A stretch of 35,647 nucleotides of DNA. Source: an uncultured Clostridia bacterium. Lineage in GTDB: Bacteria; Bacillota; Clostridia; Christensenellales; Borkfalkiaceae. How positions within the stretch are numbered: the first letter of the stretch is position 1; the number at the start of each line of letters is the position of its first letter. The position numbers were made by a program, and so were the translations under genes. A model generated the notes under the pieces. It did no database searches, was not told where the DNA came from, and saw only the letters and a list, made by a program, of their open reading frames with translations. Location of the stretch: positions 1 to 35,647 of the forward strand of contig CANRHI010000009.1 in the NCBI GenBank assembly GCA_947630365.1, read 5' to 3'. This document shows, piece after piece, positions 1 to 7,734 of this stretch.

Positions 1-34
1 AAACCGCCAAGTGCGTTCCGTTGTGCCTCCTCTT

Positions 35-62
35 TCCAAAAAGTTCTTCGATACTTTTTGGA
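35..62. repeat. 10-bp-stem hairpin in the gene-free left edge
   Basis: TCCAAAAAGT (35-44) pairs exactly with ACTTTTTGGA (53-62) around an 8-nt loop. It may be the terminator of a gene lying left of the window, because the 3' arm carries a T run, but no gene is visible here. I see no coding sequence in bases 1-251. Confidence 0.5.
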
Positions 63-108
63 AGCCTTATTTTTCAAAGTCTGTTTTCCCGCCTGTTCGT
101 TCGGTTGC

Positions 109-165
109 AGGCGTGCGCTTGTCCGCGCCGCGTAGCGGCGCGCTTGTCAAGACAAGCTCACGCCT
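109..165. repeat. Nested palindromes, possible three-way-junction element
   Basis: AGGCGTG (109-115) pairs with CACGCCT (159-165) as an outer stem. Inside it are CGCGCCGC/GCGGCGCG (124-142) and GCTTGTC-AA-GACAAGC (142-157). GCTTGTC also occurs at 117-123, so an alternative pairing with 151-157 exists. It could be a REP-type repeat or a structured transcript end; the function is unknown. Confidence 0.5.
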
Positions 166-191
166 AAATGCCAAATGGACTTTCTGACCGC

Positions 192-226
192 TTGATTTTC
201 ATGTTGATTTGTGGTATAATTATAAT
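192..226 (+). promoter_or_regulatory. Sigma-A-type promoter of the flavodoxin-like gene
   Basis: TTGATT at 192-197, a 17-nt spacer, then TATAAT at 215-220 with an extended TG at 212-213. A second TATAAT follows at 221-226. The predicted transcript starts near 227, just upstream of the GGAG at 243-246 that serves the ATG at 252. Confidence 0.75.
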
Positions 227-251
227 ACTACAGGAATTTAGCGGAGTGGCT

Positions 252-968
252 ATGAAAATAGCAATAATAAACGGCACGGAAAAACAAGGCGTTACATATC
301 GCTTGAAAGAGATTTTTTTGCAGAGTTTTCAAGGTTCAGACATTGTTGAATTTTATTTGCCGAAAGACTGTCCTGCATTTTGTGTTGGCTGTACAAATTG
401 TTTTGTGCGCGGAGAAGATACTTGTAAAGATTACTTCTATATAAACGCTATCGAAAAATCGCTCTTGGCGGCTGACTTAATCGTAATGACATCGCCCGCC
501 TATGTGATGCACATAACGGGTGCGATGAAAGCCTTATTAGACCATTTCGGTTATCGTTGGTTGCCGCATAGACCTGCCCCCGAAATGTTCGGGAAACGTG
601 CGGTCATTCTTACGCAATGTCTCGGCGCGGGCGCGGAATTGTCTGCGAAAGATATAAAACATAGTTTGTCGTGGTGGGGAATATCAAAAATAGGCACATT
701 CAGCAGTGCGCTTATGGAAAACATTGTGTGGGATAAACTTTCCGAAAAGAAGCGGAAGCACCTCACAAATAAGATAAATAAACTTGCCCGAAAATTTGCA
801 AAAATCAATTATGCAAAGCTCGCTCATACGAAACTTATAACGAAAATCAAATTTGAGCTTTGCCGCTCTATCCAAAAGAAAGTTCAAAAAAGCGGAAACG
901 GTGGGCTGGATTGCAAATATTGGCAAGAACACGGGTGGCTTGGGAAAAGTCGCCCGTGGAAAATTTGA
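252..968 (+). CDS. Flavodoxin-like NAD(P)H-dependent FMN reductase / iron-sulfur flavoprotein-like
   Basis: The 238-aa protein starts MKIAIINGTEKQG, the phosphate-binding beta1-loop of flavodoxin-like FMN reductases, and has the later flavin-loop motif SPAYVMHITGAMKALLDHF (about residues 80-98). A cysteine-rich stretch near residues 36-58 (CPAFCVGCTNC, then a further C) resembles iron-sulfur flavoproteins, so an Fe-S site is possible. It should be a soluble cytoplasmic oxidoreductase; the substrate is not predictable. I chose ATG 252 because GGAG (243-246) lies 5 nt upstream and an in-frame ATG at 168 lies before the promoter. The gene is much more AT-rich than the downstream locus, which suggests separate acquisition. 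It stands alone, with a hairpin terminator about 60 nt downstream. Confidence 0.8.
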   Translation: MKIAIINGTEKQGVTYRLKEIFLQSFQGSDIVEFYLPKDCPAFCVGCTNCFVRGEDTCKDYFYINAIEKSLLAADLIVMTSPAYVMHITGAMKALLDHFGYRWLPHRPAPEMFGKRAVILTQCLGAGAELSAKDIKHSLSWWGISKIGTFSSALMENIVWDKLSEKKRKHLTNKINKLARKFAKINYAKLAHTKLITKIKFELCRSIQKKVQKSGNGGLDCKYWQEHGWLGKSRPWKI

Positions 969-1028
969 TGTTGATACATTCAATATCATATATAAACTTC
1001 AATTTAGCGAAGTACAAAGAGAAATATC

Positions 1029-1059
1029 AAAAGGCGAGGGCTGTTTGTCCTCGTCTTTT
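1029..1059 (+). terminator. Hairpin terminator after the flavodoxin-like gene
   Basis: AAAAGGCGAGG (1029-1039) pairs with CCTCGTCTTTT (1049-1059) around a 9-nt loop, with one G-T wobble. It lies 61 nt past the stop codon, and the 3' arm itself ends in TTTT. Confidence 0.65.
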
Positions 1060-1084
1060 GCATAGAAAAAGACCAACCTAACTC

Positions 1085-1114
1085 GGTTCGAATTAGGTTG
1101 GTCGTGGTGCACCA
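1085..1114. repeat. 30-bp direct repeat, copy A
   Basis: This 30-base segment begins GGTTCGAATT and ends GTGGTGCACCA. It recurs at 1237-1266 with a single A/G difference. The 122 bases between copies contain two strong hairpins (1138-1165 and 1191-1225). No ORF with a ribosome site uses either copy. It may be an attachment-site remnant or a dispersed non-coding element. Confidence 0.7.
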
Positions 1115-1137
1115 CGTCGCCGCAAGGCGCATTTCGC

Positions 1138-1165
1138 AAGAAGTTGTCCAAAAGGGCAACTTCTT
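1138..1165. repeat. 12-bp stem-loop between the 30-bp repeats
   Basis: AAGAAGTTGTCC (1138-1149), loop AAAA, GGGCAACTTCTT (1154-1165), with one wobble pair. A second hairpin follows at 1191-1225: TCCCAAAAAAT pairs with ATTTTTTGGGA. Both sit in a stretch without genes. Confidence 0.6.
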
Positions 1166-1236
1166 TGCATTTTACGCCTGCGTCTCCTTTTCCCAAAAAA
1201 TCTTGCTCTGCAATATTTTTTGGGAGCCCTAGTAAT

Positions 1237-1266
1237 GGTTCGAATTGGGTTGGTCGTGGTGCACCA
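1237..1266. repeat. 30-bp direct repeat, copy B
   Basis: Second copy of the element at 1085-1114, differing at one base. It is followed at once by a G/C-rich hairpin with a T run (1268-1294: AAAGCG...CCC pairs with GGGCGCTTT and one T is bulged), which has the form of an intrinsic terminator. Confidence 0.7.
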
Positions 1267-1380
1267 GAAAAGCGTCCCCCAAGGGCGCTTTTTTGAGTGC
1301 CAACGGGAGGGCGTAGCCCGCGCGAGGCGAAGCCGAAGCCATCGAGCCGCAGGCGAAGATACCAGCGGCACCGGAAAAAT

Positions 1381-1413
1381 GGGGGGAAATCGCTTGATTT
1401 CCCCCCTTTTTTT
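1381..1413 (+). terminator. Strong intrinsic terminator with no obvious gene before it
   Basis: GGGGGGAAATC (1381-1391), loop GCTT, GATTTCCCCCC (1396-1406), then seven T (1407-1413). The stem is perfect. The nearest upstream real gene ends at 968 and already has its own terminator. The hairpin therefore either belongs to an undetected short transcript from the repeat region or insulates the downstream operon. Confidence 0.75.
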
Positions 1414-1648
1414 GCGATTTGGAACCAATTTGGAACCAAAAATGTGCCTTTTTCGGGCTTTTTGCATAAATATACGCCGAGAAAATCTTGGTGTATATTT
1501 TTGGGAATTTGTTACATTCAGGGCGATTACAGATCGTACCATAGGGTATAATCGAAGAATAATTTAGGGATAAATGGAGAAGAACACAAGTTGTTTTTCG
1601 GGGGATATCACTTGCATAAAAATTTTTTGAAAAATTGACTTCAAACGG
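1414..1648. other. Non-coding stretch ahead of the fructan operon
   Basis: Bases 969-1648 hold no convincing gene. In this last part there is a tandem GGAACCAATTT-like doublet near 1422-1440. There is also a long wobble hairpin at 1468-1500 (AAATATACGCCGAG pairs with CTTGGTGTATATTT). A lone TATAAT lies at 1547-1552 without a good -35. Composition becomes AT-rich toward the operon promoters. Confidence 0.5.
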
Positions 1649-1677
1649 TTGACGGGGGAGAAAATATATGATAAAGT
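1649..1677 (+). promoter_or_regulatory. Upstream promoter P1 of the fructan operon
   Basis: TTGACG (1649-1654), a 17-nt spacer, TAAAGT (1672-1677). The -10 is weak, but the LacI-type operator O1 begins 7 nt downstream at the expected start site, which supports a functional pair. Confidence 0.5.
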
Positions 1678-1683
1678 AGTAAA

Positions 1684-1697
1684 TGGAAACGTTTCCA
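1684..1697. promoter_or_regulatory. LacI-family operator O1
   Basis: TGGAAACGTTTCCA is a perfect 14-bp palindrome (16 bp counting the flanking A/T). The central CG and AAACGTTT core are typical of LacI/GalR-family sites. The same sequence recurs at 1853 and 1886 and, degenerate, at 13375 before the LacI-family gene, which identifies the likely regulator. Confidence 0.85.
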
Positions 1698-1735
1698 TGA
1701 CAATTTTCCCCCTGAAAGTCATAAAATGGTTTCCG

Positions 1736-1763
1736 AAAAGGGCGCCCGAAGGGGCGTTCTTTT
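1736..1763 (+). terminator. Attenuator-like hairpin between the two operon promoters
   Basis: AAAAGGGCGCCC (1736-1747) pairs with GGGCGTTCTTTT (1752-1763) around GAAG, with two G-T wobbles. It would lie in the leader of any transcript begun at P1 and upstream of P2. It may therefore terminate P1 transcripts, or insulate P2. Confidence 0.55.
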
Positions 1764-1814
1764 GCTTTCCCCCAAAAAGTTTTTGATTTTTATGAAAAAA
1801 TTTCTCCAAAACTG

Positions 1815-1843
1815 TTGACAAGATACAGTATGAGTGCTATACT
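1815..1843 (+). promoter_or_regulatory. Main promoter P2 of the fructan operon
   Basis: TTGACA (1815-1820), 17-nt spacer, TATACT (1838-1843): close to the sigma-A consensus. The predicted start near 1850 lies 3 bases before operator O2, so a bound repressor would block initiation. Confidence 0.85.
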
Positions 1844-1852
1844 ATGCTTGAT

Positions 1853-1866
1853 TGGAAACGTTTCCA
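1853..1866. promoter_or_regulatory. LacI-family operator O2 at the P2 start site
   Basis: A second perfect TGGAAACGTTTCCA. Its centre is 169 bp from O1 (about 16 helical turns) and 33 bp from O3 (about 3 turns), so all three sites could face the same side of the helix. Confidence 0.88.
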
Positions 1867-1885
1867 TTTTATTTTTGACGATGGA

Positions 1886-1899
1886 TGGAAACGTTTCCG
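1886..1899. promoter_or_regulatory. LacI-family operator O3 in the 5' leader
   Basis: TGGAAACGTTTCCG, one mismatch from the palindrome, lies 33 nt before the ATG of the binding-protein gene. It is probably a cooperative or roadblock site for the same repressor. Confidence 0.75.
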
Positions 1900-1931
1900 A
1901 AAACGGTTGGATATTTATAGGAGGTAAAATT

Positions 1932-3275
1932 ATGAAAAAAGCAGGGGCGATCCTTCTTGCGGCGGCAATGAGCGTCTCGGTAGTGGCGGCGTTTGCGGCT
2001 TGCGGCGGGGAAAGTGACGGTGACACGGCGACGACCAAAGTGGTAAAGGTTTGGTTGCACAAATCGCAGACGGAGGACGAAGGCAAAGCGTACAAGGCGA
2101 TCGAGGAACTCTTCAACGAAGGCGACTACAAGACGCAGGATGGGCGCGAGATCGTGATGCGCATCGAATACAAGAGCAATGCGGATACGTTGCAGAATGC
2201 GATCAACGCCGAAAATGCGATGGGCGGCGCGGGGCTTCCCGATGTCTTTGCGGTGGATAGTCCCTATGTTGCAGTCTATGCGCAGAACGGCTTCATCGTG
2301 CCGCTTGACGATTACGTTTCCGCGGAGGCAAAGTCGGATTATGTCGATAGCGTCATTGAACAGTCCACCTACAACGGAAAGCTCTATGCGCTCTCGGGTG
2401 CGGATGCGCCCGCGGGGCTCTATTACAATAAAGAACTTCTGAAAGCAGTCGGATATACCGATGATCAGTTCGGCACTCCCGAAAATCCTTGGAGCTGGAA
2501 AGACCTGACGGAAGCGATGGGGAAGCTCAAGAGTGCGGGGAAGCCCTATCAGATCATGCTCAACCTCGGGTTCGGCGGCAACGAGGGGCAGATGTATCTC
2601 CATTCTCCGCTCGTCTATTCCGCGGGCGGCACGTTTGCGGATGCGGACGGAAAAGTGACGGGCAGTCTCACTTCCGCAAAGTCGCTTGCGGGGCTCTCGA
2701 TGTTTACCGACTTCTTCACGAGCAACGCGGCAAACGAGTGGCTCTATAGCGGGACCAACGAGTTTGCGCTCCCCGGCGGGGACATCGCCTTCGAAATTTA
2801 CGGTCCCTGGCTCGTGCGCTCCATCAACAAGGACTACAAGGACTTTAAGGATAAATACGACGTCATGCCCTATCCCGTCTATGAGGACGCGAACGGAACG
2901 AAGGGCACGGTCGCAACGCCCTGCGGCAGCTGGGGTTTTGCGGTGAGCAAGGCGGCAAAGGACAAGGATGCCGCGGCGCAGGTCGTGCAATTCCTCACGG
3001 GTGCAGAGGCGAGCGGGCTTCTCTACGACAGCATCGGCGTATTCCCGACCCATAAATCCTATCTTGCCGAGGAGGAGGCATTCAACAGCGGCGCACTGAA
3101 GTCCTTTGCGACCCTTCTCACGGACACGGCGAAGGCGCGCCCGAAGCTCGCCAATTACAACGAGCTCCGCGACGCCTATTCGCGGATCATCTCCTATATT
3201 CAAAGCAATGCGGGAAAGAGCGATTTTAATTTGGCAGCTTACGTTACGCAGGAAGCTGCGGCGGTAGACGGCTGA
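1932..3275 (+). CDS. ABC transporter extracellular sugar-binding lipoprotein
   Basis: The 447-aa protein is a family-1 extracellular solute-binding protein (MalE/MsmE type). It starts with a lipoprotein signal (MKKAGAILLAAAMSVSVVAA) and a lipobox ending AAC at about residue 24, followed by GG, so it is lipid-anchored outside the membrane. The mature part opens KVVKVWLHKSQTEDEGKAYK, the usual first beta-strand and helix, and has the interlobe features of the family, including a GPWLVRSI segment near residue 295. AGGAGGT (1919-1925) is 6 nt before ATG 1932. It is the first gene after the operators and is followed 1 nt later by a permease. From its GH32 neighbours, the ligand is probably sucrose or fructo-oligosaccharide; the sequence alone does not prove this. 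Confidence 0.92.
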   Translation: MKKAGAILLAAAMSVSVVAAFAACGGESDGDTATTKVVKVWLHKSQTEDEGKAYKAIEELFNEGDYKTQDGREIVMRIEYKSNADTLQNAINAENAMGGAGLPDVFAVDSPYVAVYAQNGFIVPLDDYVSAEAKSDYVDSVIEQSTYNGKLYALSGADAPAGLYYNKELLKAVGYTDDQFGTPENPWSWKDLTEAMGKLKSAGKPYQIMLNLGFGGNEGQMYLHSPLVYSAGGTFADADGKVTGSLTSAKSLAGLSMFTDFFTSNAANEWLYSGTNEFALPGGDIAFEIYGPWLVRSINKDYKDFKDKYDVMPYPVYEDANGTKGTVATPCGSWGFAVSKAAKDKDAAAQVVQFLTGAEASGLLYDSIGVFPTHKSYLAEEEAFNSGALKSFATLLTDTAKARPKLANYNELRDAYSRIISYIQSNAGKSDFNLAAYVTQEAAAVDG

Positions 3276-3276
3276 T

Positions 3277-4281
3277 ATGGAAGGAATTGAGATCGAAACT
3301 GCGGTTGTTACGGAAAGCGCGTCGGCGGGAGAGCCGCAATCGGCTCCTCCCCGCAAGTCGGGCTCCCGCAACAAACATTTCCGCCTGTTCGGGAAGGACT
3401 ATCGGCTCTACGATACGTTGGTCGGTCTCGGGTTTATCGCTCCCGCCCTTATCCTCGGCATCATTTTCGTCATCGCCCCGATCGTCGTTTCCCTCTCGTA
3501 TGCGTTCACGGACGCGACCATGTTCACGCTCGACGATGTGCATTGGAACAATTTCTACAACTTCGGCAAGGCGTTTTCCGACCCGAAGATGTGGAACGCC
3601 CTCGGCAACACCTGTCTCTTCGTCGTCGTGGCGGTCCCGCTGCAACTCGGAATTGCCTTGGGGCTTGCTCTCCTTCTCAACAAGGAAGTCAAGGGCAACA
3701 CCTTCTTCCGGTGGGCGTACTTCTGCCCCGTCATGCTCTCGCTTGCGGTCACCTCCTTCCTTTGGATGAACCTTCTCAACGAGCAGGAGGGGCTCTTCAA
3801 CGGGCTCCTCACAAGCATGGGGCTTCCCGCACAGAAATTTTTGAATGACCCCGACCAAGCGATGATGCTCATCGTGCTCGTATCCGTTTGGCAGGGTGCG
3901 GGGTATCAGATGCTCATCTTCCTTTCGGGGCTCAAAAACATCGAGCCCGCCCTCTATGAGGCGGCGTCCCTCGACGGCGCGAACAAATGGCAACAGTTCG
4001 TACATATCACTCTGCCCGCCATTTTGCCCACCACCTCTTTTGTGCTCGTCACGATGCTCATCGGGGCATTCCGACTCATTACCCAGCCCATGATCATGAC
4101 GCCTTCGGGGCTTCCCAATGTGGACGGCAAGGAAGTGACGACGACGATGAGCTGGTACATCTATCAACAGGGTCTCACGTATTACGACGTCGGCTTCTCG
4201 AGCGCGATCGCGCTCATCTACACCGTATTTCTTGCGACGATCGCTCTGACGCTCCGCAAGGTCATGGATGTGAAGGATTAA
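3277..4281 (+). CDS. ABC sugar transporter permease, MalF type
   Basis: The 334-aa inner-membrane permease has a roughly 45-residue cytoplasmic N-terminus, then about six membrane segments, the first being LVGLGFIAPALILGIIF at about residue 48. The cytoplasmic EAA loop (EAASLDGANKWQQFVHITLP, residues 228-247) is the docking site for the ATPase subunit. Its ATG lies 1 nt after the preceding TGA with no good Shine-Dalgarno, so translation is probably coupled. It would form a heterodimer with the next gene product. No ATP-binding protein is encoded nearby, as is common for CUT1 importers served by a shared MsmK-like ATPase elsewhere. Confidence 0.93.
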   Translation: MEGIEIETAVVTESASAGEPQSAPPRKSGSRNKHFRLFGKDYRLYDTLVGLGFIAPALILGIIFVIAPIVVSLSYAFTDATMFTLDDVHWNNFYNFGKAFSDPKMWNALGNTCLFVVVAVPLQLGIALGLALLLNKEVKGNTFFRWAYFCPVMLSLAVTSFLWMNLLNEQEGLFNGLLTSMGLPAQKFLNDPDQAMMLIVLVSVWQGAGYQMLIFLSGLKNIEPALYEAASLDGANKWQQFVHITLPAILPTTSFVLVTMLIGAFRLITQPMIMTPSGLPNVDGKEVTTTMSWYIYQQGLTYYDVGFSSAIALIYTVFLATIALTLRKVMDVKD

Positions 4282-4293
4282 GGGGGACGAAGA

Positions 4294-5286
4294 ATGGCAG
4301 CAACAATGTTATTGAAAAAACGTGCCCCCGTCCTTGTGGCAGAGCAGAGCACGGAGAACGCAGCGGAGAACATACCGGATGCCGCGCCGCAGGAAACGGA
4401 GTATGTGGCGCCCAAGAAAAAACAGTCGAAGAAGAAGCTCGCTTGGCGCGTAGTTCTCTATTTTTGGATGTCTGTGCTCGCGATCCTCTTCCTGTTCCCC
4501 GTCTGGTGGATGGTCGTCAACTCGATGAAGTCGAACACCGAGCTCGTGGAACAGCTCTCCTCGATGCGGACCTTCCTTCCCGGCGGGATCACGGAATGGT
4601 TTACGTCCTACGTCAACCTGTTCACTTCGGAGGCGCTCTCGGGCGCGATCGGGCGCTCCATTTTCAACAGTATTCTCTACTGTGCGATCACGGTGGCGGG
4701 GGTGCTTCTCGTCAACTCCCTCGCGGCGTATGCGATCTCCCGCATCCGATTTCCGGGCGCAGGCGTCATCACGACCATCGTGCTCCTTCTCATCCTTGTA
4801 CCCGTCGAGACTTCCATCGTGCCGCAGATCGTCATCCTGACCCGTCTCGGCCTCACGACGCCCACGACGCGTATGTTCGGTTACCTCATCCCGGGGCTCG
4901 TCAGTCCGTTTTATATCTTCATGTTCCGCTCCTATTTCGTCGGGATCCCGAAGGAGATCGAGGAGGCGGCGGAGATCGACGGCGCGGGGAAATTTCGGAC
5001 CTTCTTCGTGATGGTCATCCCGCTTTCCAAGGCGATCTTCGCAACGGTTTCGATCTTCACGTTCATGGGGGCATGGAACGATTACGTCTTTGCGCAGTAC
5101 ATCTTCTCGGCCAGCGTCGATCTCATGCCCTTGCAGGTATTCCTGCAGCAGGTCAACAACGCTCAGCCCAAGGATACGGCGATGGTCATGGCGGCGCTCA
5201 CGATCTCCACGATCCCGATCGCCATCGTGTACGTCTTCTGCCAGCGGTATATCGTGGAAGGCGTGTCCTTCTCGGGCCTCAAATAA
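4294..5286 (+). CDS. ABC sugar transporter permease, MalG type
   Basis: The 330-aa protein is the second CUT1-family permease. A charged, alanine/glutamate-rich N-terminus of about 48 residues (rich in KKK just before the membrane) precedes six predicted membrane segments, starting VVLYFWMSVLAILFLFPVWW. The EAA loop begins at E223 (EEAAEIDGAGKFRTFFVMVI) and ends with the expected proline-containing helix. It follows the MalF-type gene by 12 nt and precedes the secreted GH32 by 12 nt, so all are one transcript. Substrate by context: short fructans or sucrose released by the neighbouring enzymes. Confidence 0.93.
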   Translation: MAATMLLKKRAPVLVAEQSTENAAENIPDAAPQETEYVAPKKKQSKKKLAWRVVLYFWMSVLAILFLFPVWWMVVNSMKSNTELVEQLSSMRTFLPGGITEWFTSYVNLFTSEALSGAIGRSIFNSILYCAITVAGVLLVNSLAAYAISRIRFPGAGVITTIVLLLILVPVETSIVPQIVILTRLGLTTPTTRMFGYLIPGLVSPFYIFMFRSYFVGIPKEIEEAAEIDGAGKFRTFFVMVIPLSKAIFATVSIFTFMGAWNDYVFAQYIFSASVDLMPLQVFLQQVNNAQPKDTAMVMAALTISTIPIAIVYVFCQRYIVEGVSFSGLK

Positions 5287-5298
5287 GGGAGAAAAATC

Positions 5299-7716
5299 AT
5301 GAAAAGAAAAATTCTCATCCCTCTCCTGTTCGCTTCCGCGCTCTGCTGCGCCGCCTTCGGACTTGCGGCCTGCGGCGGGTATAAAGATCCCGATGGGGGC
5401 GATTTGCTCTTGCATCTCACCTTCGATGAAGGGAGCGGGAACATTGTAAAGGACGATGCGGGTAAGCAGGAGGACGCGACGGTGCAGTATGTGTTCAACG
5501 ACCCCGTCTATCAGGATGAACCGCAGGACCCGCAATGGCGAGAGAAGGGCGCGGTGGGCGGCAGCCTTCTCTTCGACGGCTACTCCAACTATATCCGCTA
5601 TCACTACGATAATATCGCCGTCTCGGGCGGCGCGTTTACGGTGGAGGCATGGGTCGCGCCCCGCATGTTTGAATGGGACGATCCGAGCGCCGTCGAGAAC
5701 AACGCAGAGCATCTCACCGCCATCGCGGCGCAGTACGACCCCACCCTCAATGCGGGGTTCATCCTCGGCTATCAGCGCCACGGCGCATGGAGTTTTCAGG
5801 TGGGGCTCGGCGACCGTTTCATCAAGGTCTGGGACGAGGGACACCCCCTCGAAAAGTACGAGTGGAACCACGTCGCCGCGACCTTCGATGGGACGGCGGG
5901 CGCCATCAAGCTCTACCTCAACGGCGAGGAAGTTTCCTCGAAGTTTGTCTATGAAGGCGCCGCCATCGAGGCGTGTTACGACTTCCTCTACATCGGTCGC
6001 AATCCCTACGGCGACAGCAATGCAACGGCCAACTGCAACTTCGTCCCGGGACTCGTGGACGATGTGAAGCTCTACAAAACCGCCGTCTCCGCCGAGAACA
6101 TCAAAAGCTACTATGAAAGTTGCCTTACGGACGGCAAGCCCGCGGAGATCACATTTGAGGACATTTGGCTTCAGAACATTCTCACCGAGGACTATCATAA
6201 GCCGCAATATCACGGCGGGCCCTACCAGCATTGGATGAACGAGCCCCACGCGCCAATCTACTATAAGCCCGAGGGAAGCGACGTCGGCAAATATCATCTC
6301 TTTTTCCAATTCAATTTGGACGGCCCTTATTTCCGCAACATCTGCTGGGGGCACCTCGTCTCCGACGACATGGTGAATTGGACGCCCCTCAAGGAAGTCA
6401 TCACCCCCACGGCGGGAACGGTCGCGCCCGACGGCGTGTGGTCGGGCGGCTCAACCTACGACTCGAACGGCGTGCCCGTCCTCTTCTTCACGGCGGGCAA
6501 CGACGATTGGAGAAACGCGGGAGAGGGGCTTCTCGGCACGCAGAACATCGGCATCGCCCGCCCCAAGGATCCGAGCGATCCCAATCTCACCGAGTGGGAA
6601 GTGGACGAGGAATACGCCATCAAGCAAAAGTCGGGACAGGGGAAAGCGGGCGACTTCCGCGATGCGTTTGTCTATCAGGACAAGGCGGCGGGAACATGGT
6701 ATATGCTCATCTGCTCGGCTTCGACGACGGGAAACGGCACGGGCGGCACGGCGCTCCTCTACACGACGACGGACGACAGTTTCACGAATTGGACGTATCG
6801 CGGGCAGGTCTACGAGATCAAAAACCAGCCCTCCGACCTCGGGCAGACGTGGGAACTTCCCGTCATGCTCCCCGTCAAAAACGACGCGGGCGCGGAGAAG
6901 TGGTTTTTCGCCTTCTCGCCCGCTCCCGCAGACAAGGCGGATAACGACATCTTCTACTTTGTGGGAGAATTCAACAAGACGACCTATAAATTCGAGCCGG
7001 ACGCAAGTTTCATCGTAGACGGGAAACCGACGCCCCGCCGCTTCGACTTCGGCAACAACGTGTTCACCGGTCCTTCGGCGTTCATCGACCCCGTCTCGGG
7101 CAAAGTGTATATGTTCTCGATCATGCAGGACCAGCGGCAGCCCAATGCGCAGTACAACGCGGGTTGGGCGCACACCGTGGGACTTGCGAGGGAGATCTAT
7201 CTCACGGATGACGGCCTTGACCTCGGCATTCGCCCCGTGAAAGCGCTCGAAAATTACGAGAAGCAGACGCTTGCAGAGGGGCAGGACCTCACTCTTGCAC
7301 AGGCGAACGAAAAACTTGCCTCCGTCAAGGGCGATATGTTGCACATCAAGTTGACCGTCAAGAAGAACAACGCCACGAGCTTCGGCATCCGTCTCCGCTC
7401 CAACGGCACGACGGAATATGCGGACTTCTACTGCAACTTCGCTCAAGGCAGATTGGGCGCGAGCCTCCTCGGCGGAGAGAGAAAGCTCTCCTCGAGCACG
7501 GATAATTACGACAGTTATACCTTCGGCGACACGGTAGAGGTCGACATCTATGTCGACCGTTCGCTCACGGAAGCGTTCTACGATGGCTATAAGGCTGTGA
7601 CGGCGCGGTTCTATCCGAACGACCGAAACAGCATGGGACTCTCTCTCCATGCGGAAGGAGGCGATGTGCAAATTTCGAGCCTCCACGTCGCGGAAATGAA
7701 GTCCATCTACGCATAG
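5299..7716 (+). CDS. Secreted LamG-GH32 lipoprotein, divergent fructanase
   Basis: The 805-aa surface lipoprotein has signal MKRKILIPLLFASALCCAAF with lipobox GLAAC. Residues about 35-275 form a LamG/concanavalin-like sugar-binding domain (GGAFTVEAWV, NHVAATFDG, IKLYLNG). Residues about 290-640 are a GH32 five-bladed propeller, and 665-805 its beta-sandwich (YVDRSLTEAFYDG resembles the family motif). The catalytic boxes are recognisable but altered. WMNDPNG is WMNEPHAP, so E315 replaces the nucleophile Asp. RDP is RDA (D455). ECPD is WELP (E519, acid/base position). It probably cleaves levan or inulin outside the cell for the upstream importer, but the Asp-to-Glu change leaves activity or mechanism open. 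GGGAG 7-12 nt upstream gives the start. Confidence 0.85.
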   Translation: MKRKILIPLLFASALCCAAFGLAACGGYKDPDGGDLLLHLTFDEGSGNIVKDDAGKQEDATVQYVFNDPVYQDEPQDPQWREKGAVGGSLLFDGYSNYIRYHYDNIAVSGGAFTVEAWVAPRMFEWDDPSAVENNAEHLTAIAAQYDPTLNAGFILGYQRHGAWSFQVGLGDRFIKVWDEGHPLEKYEWNHVAATFDGTAGAIKLYLNGEEVSSKFVYEGAAIEACYDFLYIGRNPYGDSNATANCNFVPGLVDDVKLYKTAVSAENIKSYYESCLTDGKPAEITFEDIWLQNILTEDYHKPQYHGGPYQHWMNEPHAPIYYKPEGSDVGKYHLFFQFNLDGPYFRNICWGHLVSDDMVNWTPLKEVITPTAGTVAPDGVWSGGSTYDSNGVPVLFFTAGNDDWRNAGEGLLGTQNIGIARPKDPSDPNLTEWEVDEEYAIKQKSGQGKAGDFRDAFVYQDKAAGTWYMLICSASTTGNGTGGTALLYTTTDDSFTNWTYRGQVYEIKNQPSDLGQTWELPVMLPVKNDAGAEKWFFAFSPAPADKADNDIFYFVGEFNKTTYKFEPDASFIVDGKPTPRRFDFGNNVFTGPSAFIDPVSGKVYMFSIMQDQRQPNAQYNAGWAHTVGLAREIYLTDDGLDLGIRPVKALENYEKQTLAEGQDLTLAQANEKLASVKGDMLHIKLTVKKNNATSFGIRLRSNGTTEYADFYCNFAQGRLGASLLGGERKLSSSTDNYDSYTFGDTVEVDIYVDRSLTEAFYDGYKAVTARFYPNDRNSMGLSLHAEGGDVQISSLHVAEMKSIYA

Positions 7717-7734
7717 CTTACACTTTCCCCCGAA

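Noticed and set aside
1085..1114. tRNA-like GGTTCGAAT T-loop and a 3' end resembling CACCA
   Set aside because: The bases flanking TTCGAAT do not form a T-stem, no cloverleaf can be drawn upstream, and the second copy has the same defect.
4309..6354. 681-codon minus-strand frame
   Set aside because: It spans the antisense of two real genes (a permease and a GH32) and has no ribosome site. It is explained by codon bias.
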